Of a stretch of 44,059 nucleotides of DNA, positions 25,182 to 33,228 are shown in pieces. Both the position numbers and the translations under genes were made by a program. How positions within the stretch are numbered: position 1 is the first letter of the stretch; every line of letters starts with the position of its first letter. This stretch comes from Candidatus Flavonifractor merdavium (GTDB taxonomy: Bacteria; Bacillota; Clostridia; Oscillospirales; Oscillospiraceae), in contig DWXF01000026.1 in assembly GCA_019119335.1 (NCBI GenBank), forward strand, positions 1 to 44,059. Direction: 5' to 3'. The notes under the pieces were generated by a model. The model ran no database searches. It was not told where the DNA came from and saw only the letters and a program-made list of their open reading frames with translations.

Positions 25182-26367
25182 AATTCTGGAAGGAGGATAG
25201 TTCTTCCGGCAGCTCCGGGCGGCAGGTCAGGTCCTGATTGCCGGAGTAGCTCAGGTAGACCACCACATTGCCCTTTTGGAGAAAGAGACGCTGGCCGGGC
25301 CATTGGCTGTCGGTGGCCAGTACCGCCCGGTCAAAGCCGGGAAGGCTGATCTCCTCCACATCGTACTCCCCGGGAGCGTAGTTGTACCGGGTGTACTGGT
25401 ACACCAGCTCATCCAGCAGCGGGGAGGCCAGGAAGGGGAGGGAGAGCCGGTACCAGCGGGTTGTCAGCCGGGGTTCATAGTCTCTGCCGTCGGTGAGCTT
25501 TTGGACGATCTCATACTGCTCCGGGGCCACCGGCGTACAGGTAAAGGAGACATAATTGTTTCGATCCTGTCCGTCGGCCCAGCGGCCGTCCACCAGTGGT
25601 TCCAGCGCTAGATTATGTTCCAATTCCGCAAGGGACAGGGTGGGGACGGGCTTGCTCAGGCCGTCCAGCTGACCCTCCCAGGAGCGGGAGGTGGTGACTA
25701 TCAGAACGGTGGCGTAAACAACCGCCAGAGCCAGACCGGTCCAGTTCAGCACTTGCTGCCAACGAACGGCGGATTTCCAGCTTCCGTCCCGGCGGGGCGG
25801 CTGCCCCTCCTCCAACCGCTTGCGCAGCCGGAAAAAGGAACGGTATGCCTGGACAGTCATGGCGGTAGAGAGCAAATCCAGGAGGATCACAAGTAGGTTG
25901 CCGCTGGTGGGGCTCTCTACCAGCCAGGTAAGAATGGGGGTGGAGAAAAGGAAAAAGGGCAGAAGGACGGCGGCCAGCATCACCAGGGTCAGGGCGGTCA
26001 GCAGGATACAGGTTCGCTTGGCCCGGTTTGCCACCTGTTCCAGGGCGTAGCTCTGCACCACCGGGTCGGTGTGCAGCTCCGGGGCCTCCGAGTCCCGGTT
26101 GACATACAGGTCGAAATACCTTCCCACCTGGCACACGAATTCCCAGCCCAGGGATTTACAGTAGTTTTGGTCCTCTCGGTTCCACAGGCTTCCGGCGGGG
26201 TCCAGCCGGTAGCGGACGCAGGCGGGTTCTCCCCGGCGGAACACGATACCCAGGGCCCAGGTGCGTTCAAAGAACAGGCCCTTTCGCGCCATGGTTTCCA
26301 GCCAGCCCTCAAAGTGATCCATGTCGATGGGATCCAGACGCATCCATTTCCGCACCGTATCCTTCAT
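25180..26367 (-). CDS. DUF2812-type membrane protein with C-terminal domain
   Basis: A 395-residue protein of unknown function. Residues 1-90 are the DUF2812 unit (MDHFEGWLETMARKGLFFER, then FRRGEPACVRYRLDP), followed by two helices (about 115-165), the basic linker FFRLRKRLEEGQPPRRDGSW, one more helix (about 210-230) and about 160 residues of soluble sequence outside the membrane. It is the last gene of a PadR-DUF2812-DUF2812 unit, and families of this kind often sit beside a PadR repressor. ATG 26367 follows GGGAGGAATCACC; an in-frame ATG at 26382 is less well placed. Confidence 0.82.
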   Translation of the reverse strand: MKDTVRKWMRLDPIDMDHFEGWLETMARKGLFFERTWALGIVFRRGEPACVRYRLDPAGSLWNREDQNYCKSLGWEFVCQVGRYFDLYVNRDSEAPELHTDPVVQSYALEQVANRAKRTCILLTALTLVMLAAVLLPFFLFSTPILTWLVESPTSGNLLVILLDLLSTAMTVQAYRSFFRLRKRLEEGQPPRRDGSWKSAVRWQQVLNWTGLALAVVYATVLIVTTSRSWEGQLDGLSKPVPTLSLAELEHNLALEPLVDGRWADGQDRNNYVSFTCTPVAPEQYEIVQKLTDGRDYEPRLTTRWYRLSLPFLASPLLDELVYQYTRYNYAPGEYDVEEISLPGFDRAVLATDSQWPGQRLFLQKGNVVVYLSYSGNQDLTCRPELPEELSSFQN

Positions 26368-26406
26368 GGTGATTCCTCCCATGCTCTTGAAAATTGAGCG
26401 CTCAGA

Positions 26407-27072
26407 TCAGGACAGATGCAGTGCCGCCAGGAGCCCCAGCTCCAGGAGCAGCACGGTCAGACCTACCAGGATGGGGAGCGTTCTCCACTGCATGCTCCGA
26501 CGCCAGCTGCCGTCCCGCTGAGGCGGCATACCCTCTGCCAGCTGGCGCCGCAGCCGGAAGAAGGAGACGCAGGTCCGTATCTCTTGGGCCAATACGGACA
26601 GGTCAAAGACCAGCAGGCACAGATTAGGAAAATTGACGATCTCTTCCTGCCGGGTAAGGACAGGGAAGAGGACGGCGGCCAGCAGCAGCAGGGTCAGAGC
26701 GGCCAGCCCTCCCAGGAACCAGCGCAGCCGCTTGCCCAGCAGGTCCAGCGCGTAGCTCTGCACCACCGGGTCGGTGTGGAGCTCCGGGGCCTCCGGGTCG
26801 GGGTTGGCGTAAAGTTCAAAATGCTGCCCCGCCTGACCCAGATAGTCCCAGCCCAGCTCTTTGCAGTAGTCCTTGCTCTCCCGGGTCCACAGCCGCCCGG
26901 CGGGCTCCAGCCGGTAGCGTATGGCGGCGGGCTCCCCCCGGCGGAACACCACGCCCCAGTAAGACATCCGCTCAAACAGCAGCCCCTTCCGGGCCATCTC
27001 CTCCAGCCAGCCTTCAAAGTGGTCCATGTCCAGCGGCTCAATATAGACCAACTTGCGTATGCTGTCTTTCAT
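26407..27072 (-). CDS. DUF2812-type membrane protein, short paralogue
   Basis: A 221-residue protein. It matches the first ~230 residues of the neighbour closely (MDHFEGWLEEMARKGLLFER, APELHTDPVVQSYAL, FFRLRRQLAEGMPPQRDGSW) and lacks the C-terminal domain, so the pair arose by tandem duplication and truncation or extension. Three to four hydrophobic helices. The ATG overlaps the padR stop by 4 bases, hence coupling. Function unknown. Confidence 0.85.
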   Translation of the reverse strand: MKDSIRKLVYIEPLDMDHFEGWLEEMARKGLLFERMSYWGVVFRRGEPAAIRYRLEPAGRLWTRESKDYCKELGWDYLGQAGQHFELYANPDPEAPELHTDPVVQSYALDLLGKRLRWFLGGLAALTLLLLAAVLFPVLTRQEEIVNFPNLCLLVFDLSVLAQEIRTCVSFFRLRRQLAEGMPPQRDGSWRRSMQWRTLPILVGLTVLLLELGLLAALHLS

Positions 27073-27380
27073 TGCCCTTCCTCCTCCGCGTCGCTCAGGC
27101 AGGCCCGCAGCCGGGCCACCTCCTCCAGATAGCGCTTACGGCCCTCCTCTGTCAGGGTGTAGGTCCGCCGCCGGCCGTCCACTGCCGTCTCCCGGATCAG
27201 GTTCTCCTCCTGAAACTTGGCCAGAATGGTGTACAGGGTGCCGGGGCCCAGCCGGACCCGGCCTCCGGTGCGCCCCTGCACCCAGTCGGCCATTTCGGTG
27301 CCGCACCGGTCCTCCCGCAGCAGGGACATGAGCACGTAAAACATGGACTCGGTCAGCAGCTCCAGGGTCTTGCGGCCCAT
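27069..27380 (-). CDS. PadR-family transcriptional regulator
   Basis: A 103-residue winged-helix repressor: TLELLTESMFYVLMSLLREDRCGTEMADWV, then RVRLGPGTLYTILAKFQEENLI and the wing GRRRTYTLTEEGRKRYLEEVARL. This is a short (subfamily 2) PadR without a long C-terminal domain. I start at ATG 27380 with AGGAGGTGAGG just upstream; longer in-frame readings (to 27452) would run across the promoter and operators. It very probably controls its own operon with the two DUF2812 genes. Confidence 0.92.
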   Translation of the reverse strand: MGRKTLELLTESMFYVLMSLLREDRCGTEMADWVQGRTGGRVRLGPGTLYTILAKFQEENLIRETAVDGRRRTYTLTEEGRKRYLEEVARLRACLSDAEEEGQ

Positions 27381-27394
27381 CTTCCTCACCTCCT

Positions 27395-27452
27395 GATATC
27401 GAGACTCGATATCGTCTGTGGATATTATAATATCGTCCCTCGATATTGTCAA
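27395..27452 (-). promoter_or_regulatory. Consensus promoter with two PadR-type operators
   Basis: Minus-strand TTGACA (27452-27447) and TATAAT (27429-27424) with spacing 17, both perfect. Operator 1 (27430-27446), ATATCG-5-CGATAT, fills the spacer exactly. Operator 2 (27395-27413), GATATCGAGACTCGATATC, is a perfect 9-1-9 palindrome between the start of transcription and the SD. Shared half-site CGATAT. Strong autorepression is expected. Confidence 0.85.
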
Positions 27453-27483
27453 GAAAAAAGCCGGGCCGGCAATCCGGCCCGGT
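27453..27483 (-). terminator. Terminator of the HAD phosphatase gene
   Basis: Minus-strand stem of about 10 bp with loop ATTG, arms near 27461-27470 and 27474-27482, followed by TTTTTTC. The T tract abuts the -35 box of the padR promoter. Confidence 0.8.
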
Positions 27484-27492
27484 GATAAAGCG

Positions 27493-28143
27493 CTAGTTCA
27501 ACAAGAGGGCTGCCAGTTCCTCCCGGGTGGCCACGATTGTGGCGGCCCCGTGATCCTGGAGGAAAGCCTCGTCCCGGAACCCCCAGCTCACCGAAATACA
27601 GGGCAGACCGGCATTTTGAGCAGTCTGGATGTCCACATCGGAGTCGCCGATGTACACGGCTCCTTGGGGCTGCGCCCCCAGTTCGGCCAGGGCGCGGAAC
27701 ACAGTGTCAGGGGCGGGCTTGCGTTCCACGCCCTGGGATTCCCCGATGGCCACTTCCACCCGGTCTCCGAAATAGGCCTGGCACAGGCCCTTCACCGCGC
27801 CGTCAAACTTATTGGATACCACCGCCGTCCGGACTCCCGCCGCCTGGAGCCGGTCCAGCAGCTCCAGCACCCCGGGATAGGGGGCGGTCTTGTGCTCCAT
27901 GTTCACCAGGTAGTGGGCCCGGAAATCGGCCAGTACCTGATGCTCCAGGGCCTCGTCCGTGCCCTCCGGCACCGCCCGGTGGATCAGCAGCCCCACGCCG
28001 TTGCCCACAAAACGGCGGATCTCCTCCACCGTGCGGGTGGGCAAGTGGTGGAGCGCCAGGGCGTAATTGGTGCTGTCGGCCAGGTCCTGCAGGGTGTCCA
28101 GCAGGGTGCCGTCCAGATCAAAAATGGTGGTATGATACTTCAT
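27493..28143 (-). CDS. HAD-superfamily phosphatase, phosphoglycolate-phosphatase-like
   Basis: A 216-residue cytoplasmic hydrolase. Motif I FDLDGTLLDT (8-17) holds the nucleophile Asp, motif II is VVSNK, motif III the Lys in RKPAPD and motif IV GDSDVDIQTAQNAG. The helical cap lies between 18 and 85, as in Gph/PGMB-type enzymes. Substrate may be phosphoglycolate, pyrophosphate (PpaX) or another small phosphate; sequence alone does not decide. SD AGGAGG lies upstream. It follows the PiT gene by 56 bases on the same strand. Confidence 0.88.
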   Translation of the reverse strand: MKYHTTIFDLDGTLLDTLQDLADSTNYALALHHLPTRTVEEIRRFVGNGVGLLIHRAVPEGTDEALEHQVLADFRAHYLVNMEHKTAPYPGVLELLDRLQAAGVRTAVVSNKFDGAVKGLCQAYFGDRVEVAIGESQGVERKPAPDTVFRALAELGAQPQGAVYIGDSDVDIQTAQNAGLPCISVSWGFRDEAFLQDHGAATIVATREELAALLLN

Positions 28144-28199
28144 AAAAGGTCGCCTCCTGTCCCATAACGGGGAATTCCCGCGGAAGGCAGTATATCATA

Positions 28200-29192
28200 T
28201 CAGCGGCCAAAGAGAAAGAGCTTTGCCAGGAAAAAACCCAGCAGGCCGCAGCCGGGGAAGGTGAACAGCCAGGTCAGCGCGATCCGGCCGGCCACCCGCC
28301 GGTCGGCCCTGGAGCCGGCCCCCAGAACGGCGGCGGTTTTGGCGTGGGTGGTGCTGACGGGCAGGCCCAGCAGAGTGCAGGCCAGCAGGCAGGTTCCGCC
28401 ACCCAGGTCGGCGGCCAGCCCCTGCCTGGGGTTCAGGCACACCATCTCCCGGCCCACCGTGTCGATGATCCGCCGGCCGCCCAGGGCTGTACCCGCCGCC
28501 ATGACCCCGGCGCACAGCAGGGTCAGCTCCGGAGGAATGGAGAGGGCCCCCTGCTGAGGCAGAACGGGGGAGAGGGAGAGTCCCAGCAGCAGGATACCCA
28601 GACATTTCTGGCCATCCTGGGCGCCGTGGAGGAAGGCCATGGCCGCCGCGCCTCCCACTTGTCCCCGGCGGCACAGGGCGGGGGATGGGCGCAGCCGGGT
28701 CAGAGCCAGCCGGAACAGCCGTCCGGCCAGCCAGCCCAGGCCCACCGACAGGGCCAGGCCCAGCAGGATCCTGGCCCAGGGGCCAGGGTGTACCGTGCCG
28801 CCGGACAGAGCCAGGGCGGCGCCGGTGACGGCGGCGGCCAGACCATGGCTTTCGCTGGTGGGGATGCCGAAGCGCCAGGCGGCGGTGGACCATAGCACCA
28901 CAGCGCACAGCCCGGCGCACAGGGCGGAGCGGGCGGCGGGTATGTCCGCCCCGAAGCCGGCGATGGAAAACAGGGTTTCCGCTACCACCGGGGAGAAGGC
29001 CACAGCCCAGCCCAATCCCAGCAGATTGCACAGGGCGGCCAGCCCCACCGCCCGCCGGAAGGACATAGCCCCGGTGCACACTGCCGTGGCGATGGCGTTG
29101 GGCGCGTCGGTCCAGCCGTTGACCGCCACCACCGCCAGCACCAGCAGGCAGGTCAGGGCGGTCACCGGATGGGACAGGATCGCAGTCAGCAT
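28200..29192 (-). CDS. PiT-family inorganic phosphate transporter
   Basis: A 330-residue membrane transporter. The two inverted PHO4 signatures are present: NGWTDAPNAIATAVCTGAM near the start and LPVSTTHAKTAAVLGAG near the end, with GIPTSESHGLAAA and AFLHGAQDGQKC between. It imports phosphate (as metal-phosphate) with H+ or Na+. ATG 29192 is the only start that gives the family N-terminus, with GGGGGTGA a few bases upstream inside a hairpin. The shortest PiT forms, like this one, lack the long cytoplasmic loop. The usual PhoU-like partner is not adjacent. Confidence 0.9.
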   Translation of the reverse strand: MLTAILSHPVTALTCLLVLAVVAVNGWTDAPNAIATAVCTGAMSFRRAVGLAALCNLLGLGWAVAFSPVVAETLFSIAGFGADIPAARSALCAGLCAVVLWSTAAWRFGIPTSESHGLAAAVTGAALALSGGTVHPGPWARILLGLALSVGLGWLAGRLFRLALTRLRPSPALCRRGQVGGAAAMAFLHGAQDGQKCLGILLLGLSLSPVLPQQGALSIPPELTLLCAGVMAAGTALGGRRIIDTVGREMVCLNPRQGLAADLGGGTCLLACTLLGLPVSTTHAKTAAVLGAGSRADRRVAGRIALTWLFTFPGCGLLGFFLAKLFLFGR

Positions 29193-29198
29193 AACATC

Positions 29199-29228
29199 AC
29201 CCCCGTCCCATTTTACTGGAACGGGGGT
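29199..29228 (-). repeat. Inverted repeat covering the PiT ribosome-binding site
   Basis: Arms 29199-29210 and 29217-29228 pair at 11 of 12 positions around TTTTAC. On the minus strand the 3' arm contains the SD GGGGGTGA of the PiT gene. It may be the terminator of the glycosyltransferase gene or a translational control hairpin; there is no T tract. Confidence 0.5.
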
Positions 29229-29242
29229 GGGGATATGCGTGG

Positions 29243-30316
29243 CTAATACAGGCCGATGGCGGTCAGAATGCGGGTGACCTGCTGGGCCCGGACCGACCAG
29301 GCGGCGCTGGCGCCGTGCTCCTGGCGGCGCAGGCGGGCCCAGTCGCCGGTCTCGGCCAGGGCCCGGCGGCACAGACGGGCAAATTCCTCCGGGGAGTGGG
29401 CGCCGTAGACCACATCGGGGAAATGCTCCACCTGTTCGGGGTAAAACATGGACACGGTGGGCTTGCCGGAGGAGAGGTATTCGTATACCCGGGTGGGAAT
29501 GACGTCGTCATACCGCTCCGACTTGCGTCGGAGGTTAAGGCAGACGTCAAAACGGGCCAGGTAGTCGGGCACCTCCACCGGCGGGCGGCGTCCCAGAAAG
29601 CGCACATTGGGGAACCGCTCCAAATGGCGGACCATGGAGCTGTCCTCCACCCGGCCCAGAAAGACAAAGGTGCAGCCGGGCAGCTCTCCGGCGGCGGCGG
29701 CTACCGGGGTCAGGTCCAGGTCCTCCCACACCACTCCGCAGTAGCCCAGCACCGGGCCGGGAATTCCCGCCAGCTCCCGGGGACACTCCGCGTCGGGACG
29801 GGTAAACATCAGGTGGTTGACCCCGTTGGGCAGCAGGGCGATATTGTCGTTGCAGGGGGCCAGGTGGTGCATCAGCCCCGGGGAGGCGGCGAAGATCACG
29901 TCCGCGGCCAGAGCCAGATCGCTTTCCCACACCGGAGAAAAGTCCTCCCAGTCCCGGTAGCAGTCGTACACCACGCCCCGGTGGGGCAGATATTCCAGCA
30001 GGTGGACCTGCTCCGGGGAGGTACACCACAGCAGCGGCTCCCGGAACCGGTGCCGGTCCATCCGCCGCTGGATATAGCTGGCTAATTTTCGATAGTGGCG
30101 TCGGAACAGCAGTCGGTGCCGTTCCTCCGCCTCCAGCACCGGCGGGAGGGCGTAGACCGTCAGGCCGGGCCGCATGTTCCGGCCCGGCTCCTTCCAGTGT
30201 CTGGCCGGCGGCTCAAAAAAGAGAACCTGGGCGTCCTTCAGCCGGATCATCAGCTGCTGGGTACGAGTGGGAATGGTGCGCCAGGGGGTACAGGAGAGGC
30301 AGAGGATCTGTTTCAA
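29243..30316 (-). CDS. Glycosyltransferase (GT4-like)
   Basis: A 357-residue GT-B fold glycosyltransferase. LLPNGVNHLMF and the C-terminal region VIPTRVYEYLSSGKPTVSMF, with the family Glu-rich donor-site segment, are recognisable. It lacks membrane helices, so it works at the cytoplasmic face. It follows the GT4-CsaB fusion gene by 6 bases, so the two belong together, probably in secondary cell-wall polysaccharide or exopolysaccharide assembly. The sugar is unknown. Confidence 0.85.
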   Translation of the reverse strand: MKQILCLSCTPWRTIPTRTQQLMIRLKDAQVLFFEPPARHWKEPGRNMRPGLTVYALPPVLEAEERHRLLFRRHYRKLASYIQRRMDRHRFREPLLWCTSPEQVHLLEYLPHRGVVYDCYRDWEDFSPVWESDLALAADVIFAASPGLMHHLAPCNDNIALLPNGVNHLMFTRPDAECPRELAGIPGPVLGYCGVVWEDLDLTPVAAAAGELPGCTFVFLGRVEDSSMVRHLERFPNVRFLGRRPPVEVPDYLARFDVCLNLRRKSERYDDVIPTRVYEYLSSGKPTVSMFYPEQVEHFPDVVYGAHSPEEFARLCRRALAETGDWARLRRQEHGASAAWSVRAQQVTRILTAIGLY

Positions 30317-30322
30317 GGCCGC

Positions 30323-32545
30323 TCACCTCTCCAGGAGCTTGCGGGCGGTCTCGCTGTTGCGCTCCTCTACCCGGCGCAGCCGGTCCACTCCTCCGGACAG
30401 AAATTCCTGGTCCCCGATGCGGGCGCACGCACCGTCGATATAGTGCCGGAGCCCCTCCGCCGTAACCTCGTTCAGGTCGGTATAGAGATCCTGCCCGATA
30501 TAGGAGAGGAAGGAGCTGATTTTCTGGTCGTATACCACCCCCACCAGCGGGACGCCCTGCCCCGCGGCGAACACCAGGGCGTGCAGGCGCATGGACACCA
30601 CCACCTGCATTCGGGCGAACAGGCCGATGGTATGGCTGGAGCTGCCCGTCTCCTGCAGGATATAGTGGGGGGCCTTCATATACTGGGCGGCGGAGCGGGC
30701 GGCGGCCACGTCCAGCCGCCGCTCAATGGGTAAAAAGACCGGAGTCAGGCCATACTTCTCGTAGGCATAATCCGCCGCGGCGGCAAAGATGCGGGCCTTA
30801 TCCTCAAAGCCCGGCCAGGGCCGCAGGGCAAAGCCGATATACTTCCCCTTGGGGTCGATGCCCTGACTCTCCAGAATGCCGTCGATGGCCTGTTCGGGAG
30901 CGGGGGGGAGGATGACGGTGGGGTCGGCGGAGAGGATGATCTCCGGCGTGGTGACCTTCATGTCCTCCAGCTCATCCTTGGAGTGGGTGTCCCGGAGGGT
31001 GATGGCGTCCACGCTCTTCTGAAGAACCCGGGAGGCCCGCCGGCGGTTGGCGGGGGAGTGGATGGGACCGATGCCGCAGCCGTACATCATCACCTGGTTG
31101 CCCAGGCGCTTGGCCCAGGAGATGGTGAACAGATAGAACCACAGGGAGCGGTGACTGGTCACATCCTGCATCAGGGAGCCGCCGCCGTTGATATACAGCT
31201 TGGTCTTGCGCATCCGCCACAAAAATTTGGGGAAGGCAAAGGTGTAAATGGAGTTGACCCGGTAGGTGAGCCGGGTGCTCTCAGGATTGCGGGAGAGCAC
31301 CCACACCGGCAGGTCGGGGTCTACCTGCCGCAGCTCGGTGACAATGGCCTCCAGAATGGCGTCGTCTCCGGCATTGCCCCGGCCGTAGGCCCCGCACACC
31401 AGGGCCCCGTCCCGGCGGCCGGTTTTACGGCCCTGGCGGCGGAGAATGGCCTGGTAGATGGAGAGCTGCCGCTGAAGCGTGCTCTCCAGGGAGTAGTCCT
31501 CCCTGGCCCGCTGGTAGAGACGCTGGCCGATGTGGCGGCGCAGCTCCGGATCCTGGGCCAGGGTGATCAGGTGACGGGCCAGGGCCTGATAGTCTCCCGC
31601 CTCAAAGAGAAAGCCGTGGACGCCGTGCTCGATGAGGTAGGGCACGCCCCCCACCCGGCTGGCCACCGTGGGCAGTCCTGCCCGGGCCCCCTCGGTGAGG
31701 GAGTAGGGGAAGGTCTCGGACAGGGAGGTGAGGGTGTTGATGTCCAGGGCGTTGTAGAAGCTGTCAGTGTCGGTGACCCAGCCGGCAAAGCACACCTGCT
31801 CCGCCACCCCCAGCTCCCGGGCCAGGCTTTTGAGCATGTCCATCTGCTCGCCGTCGCCGGCGATGAGCAGACGCAGATCGGGGCAGGTCTCGTGGGCCAG
31901 GGCGAAGCCCCGCACCAGGGTGGCGATGTCCTTCACCGGGTTGAGCCGGGCGGCGATGCCCACCACCACGCTGTGTTCGTCCGCCTGCAGCCCCACGCTT
32001 TTCCAGTAGGCCTCCCGGGTCATGGCGGGGGTACGGGGGGTGAAGTCCAGGCCGTTGTAGATGGTGAACAGCTTGTCCGGGTCAAACTTCCGGGAGATCA
32101 GCAGGTTGGTCATGGCGTCGGACACCCCGATGCGGTAGTCCAGCCGCCGCAGCGCGATGGTGTTGATGGTGCCGTAGGAGACACGGGAGAAGGGGCGGCC
32201 CAGATAGTCCAGCCGGTAGTCGGAGTGGACGGTGGTGACCACCGGCAGGCCGGTGGCCTTCCGCAGCAGGGCGCCCATCATGTTGCCCCGGGCGCCGTGG
32301 CAGTGGATGATCTGGTAGCCGCCCTCCAGGATCATCTGCTTCAGGGTGCGGAAGGTGCGCAGCAGATTGCGCCCGGGCAGAACTACGGTGGAAATGCCCA
32401 GCTCCCGGGCTTCCTGGGCGAAAGGACCCTCCATAAAGCACACCATGGTTACCTCAATGGTGCGGGAGAGATTTTGAAGCAGCGAATGGACGTGGGTCTT
32501 GGCCCCGCCGCTGTCGCCGCCGGAGATCAGATGGATGACCTTCAT
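30323..32545 (-). CDS. Fusion of GT4 glycosyltransferase and CsaB polysaccharide pyruvyltransferase
   Basis: A 740-residue two-domain enzyme. Residues 1-370 form a GT4 glycosyltransferase: LISGGDSGGAKTHVHSLL at the start, IAARLNPVKDIATLV, and the EX7E donor motif from Glu277 to Glu285. A short basic linker (RRQGRKTGRR) leads to residues 380-740, a CsaB-type pyruvyltransferase starting ALVCGAYGRGNAGDDAILEAIV, with YINGGGSLMQD and VSMRLHALVFAAGQGVPLVG. CsaB adds ketal pyruvate to cell-wall polysaccharide, the ligand of SLH-domain S-layer proteins. ATG 32545 follows GGAGG by 10 bases. No frameshift or stop lies between the domains, so the fusion is real in this sequence. Confidence 0.9.
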   Translation of the reverse strand: MKVIHLISGGDSGGAKTHVHSLLQNLSRTIEVTMVCFMEGPFAQEARELGISTVVLPGRNLLRTFRTLKQMILEGGYQIIHCHGARGNMMGALLRKATGLPVVTTVHSDYRLDYLGRPFSRVSYGTINTIALRRLDYRIGVSDAMTNLLISRKFDPDKLFTIYNGLDFTPRTPAMTREAYWKSVGLQADEHSVVVGIAARLNPVKDIATLVRGFALAHETCPDLRLLIAGDGEQMDMLKSLARELGVAEQVCFAGWVTDTDSFYNALDINTLTSLSETFPYSLTEGARAGLPTVASRVGGVPYLIEHGVHGFLFEAGDYQALARHLITLAQDPELRRHIGQRLYQRAREDYSLESTLQRQLSIYQAILRRQGRKTGRRDGALVCGAYGRGNAGDDAILEAIVTELRQVDPDLPVWVLSRNPESTRLTYRVNSIYTFAFPKFLWRMRKTKLYINGGGSLMQDVTSHRSLWFYLFTISWAKRLGNQVMMYGCGIGPIHSPANRRRASRVLQKSVDAITLRDTHSKDELEDMKVTTPEIILSADPTVILPPAPEQAIDGILESQGIDPKGKYIGFALRPWPGFEDKARIFAAAADYAYEKYGLTPVFLPIERRLDVAAARSAAQYMKAPHYILQETGSSSHTIGLFARMQVVVSMRLHALVFAAGQGVPLVGVVYDQKISSFLSYIGQDLYTDLNEVTAEGLRHYIDGACARIGDQEFLSGGVDRLRRVEERNSETARKLLER

Positions 32546-32571
32546 GGATTGGAAACCTCCAAAGAAAGTAC

Positions 32572-32620
32572 TTGTCGGGCTGTGGGGAGATATGGTACAA
32601 TACCCAAGTACCATTGTACC
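32572..32620 (+). promoter_or_regulatory. Divergent control region between csaB fusion and DUF4330 gene
   Basis: TTGTCG (32572-32577) and TACAAT (32596-32601), spacing 18, could drive DUF4330. Two overlapping inverted repeats are present: GGTACAAT (32594-32601) with ATTGTACC (32613-32620), and ATGGTAC (32592-32598) with GTACCAT (32608-32614). The symmetry suggests one regulator for both directions. Confidence 0.5.
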
Positions 32621-32659
32621 AACGATACCGTCAATTTACAACCTCGGAGGCTACAAAAG

Positions 32660-33169
32660 ATGATAGACGAAAAGGGAAGACTCTTTGGAAAGATCAACAT
32701 TGTGGATCTGCTGGTAATTCTGGTCATTGTAATTGCCGCGGCGGTGCTGGGCGTCAAGTTCCTGGGCCCCAACAGCACCGTGGCCGTCAATCCCAAGACC
32801 ACTCAGGTGACCTATAAGGTGCTGGTGGAGAGCGTTCAGCCGGAGGTCTATGAGAATATCCAGCAATATATTCCCTCCACCCTGATGGCCTCCGGCGAAC
32901 TGCTGGACGGTCAGGTGATTGCGGTGGAGGCCAAGCCCCATACCACCAACGCCACCGTCAGCGCCAGCGGGGACATGCTGCTGGTGTCCACCGACAAGGG
33001 GCTGCTGGACCTGACCTTTACCGTCCAGTGCAACGTGGTCAACACCATCACCTCGGAGATCGGCACCCAGGAGGTCCGCCTGGGCAAGAGCCACATTGTC
33101 AAGACTGATAAGTTTGAGATGAGCTCCGGCACCATTACCTACTGCGTGTGGGGCGACGAGGCGGAATAA
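32660..33169 (+). CDS. DUF4330-type membrane-anchored protein
   Basis: A 169-residue protein with an N-terminal cytoplasmic KGRLFGKINIVDLLVILV entry into one transmembrane helix (about 15-35), then an extracytoplasmic domain of mainly beta character. The start MIDEKGRLFGKINIVDLL is typical of DUF4330, commonly found beside csaB and wall glycosyltransferases in Clostridia. It is divergent from the GT4-CsaB fusion. ATG 32660 follows CGGAGG by 9 bases; a much longer open frame runs upstream but has no coding sense. Function unknown, probably in envelope polysaccharide assembly. Confidence 0.85.
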   Translation: MIDEKGRLFGKINIVDLLVILVIVIAAAVLGVKFLGPNSTVAVNPKTTQVTYKVLVESVQPEVYENIQQYIPSTLMASGELLDGQVIAVEAKPHTTNATVSASGDMLLVSTDKGLLDLTFTVQCNVVNTITSEIGTQEVRLGKSHIVKTDKFEMSSGTITYCVWGDEAE

Positions 33170-33181
33170 TTTGACACCAGA

Positions 33182-33214
33182 CAGGGGCGGCAGATACGCC
33201 GCCCCTGATTTTTT
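33182..33214 (+). terminator. Terminator after the DUF4330 gene
   Basis: Ten-bp stem CAGGGGCGGC (33182-33191) with GCCGCCCCTG (33198-33207), loop of six, followed by ATTTTTT. Confidence 0.9.
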
Positions 33215-33228
33215 ATAGGAGGATTGCT

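Noticed and set aside
27381-27452. Longer PadR start
   Set aside because: It would place the promoter and both operators within the coding region; the ATG at 27380 has a strong SD.
30983-33169. Open frame of 728 codons on the plus strand
   Set aside because: Only its last 170 codons (from 32660) are a real gene. The rest lies opposite the GT4-CsaB gene and is rich in Gly/His/Val/Asp typical of an antisense frame in high-GC DNA.
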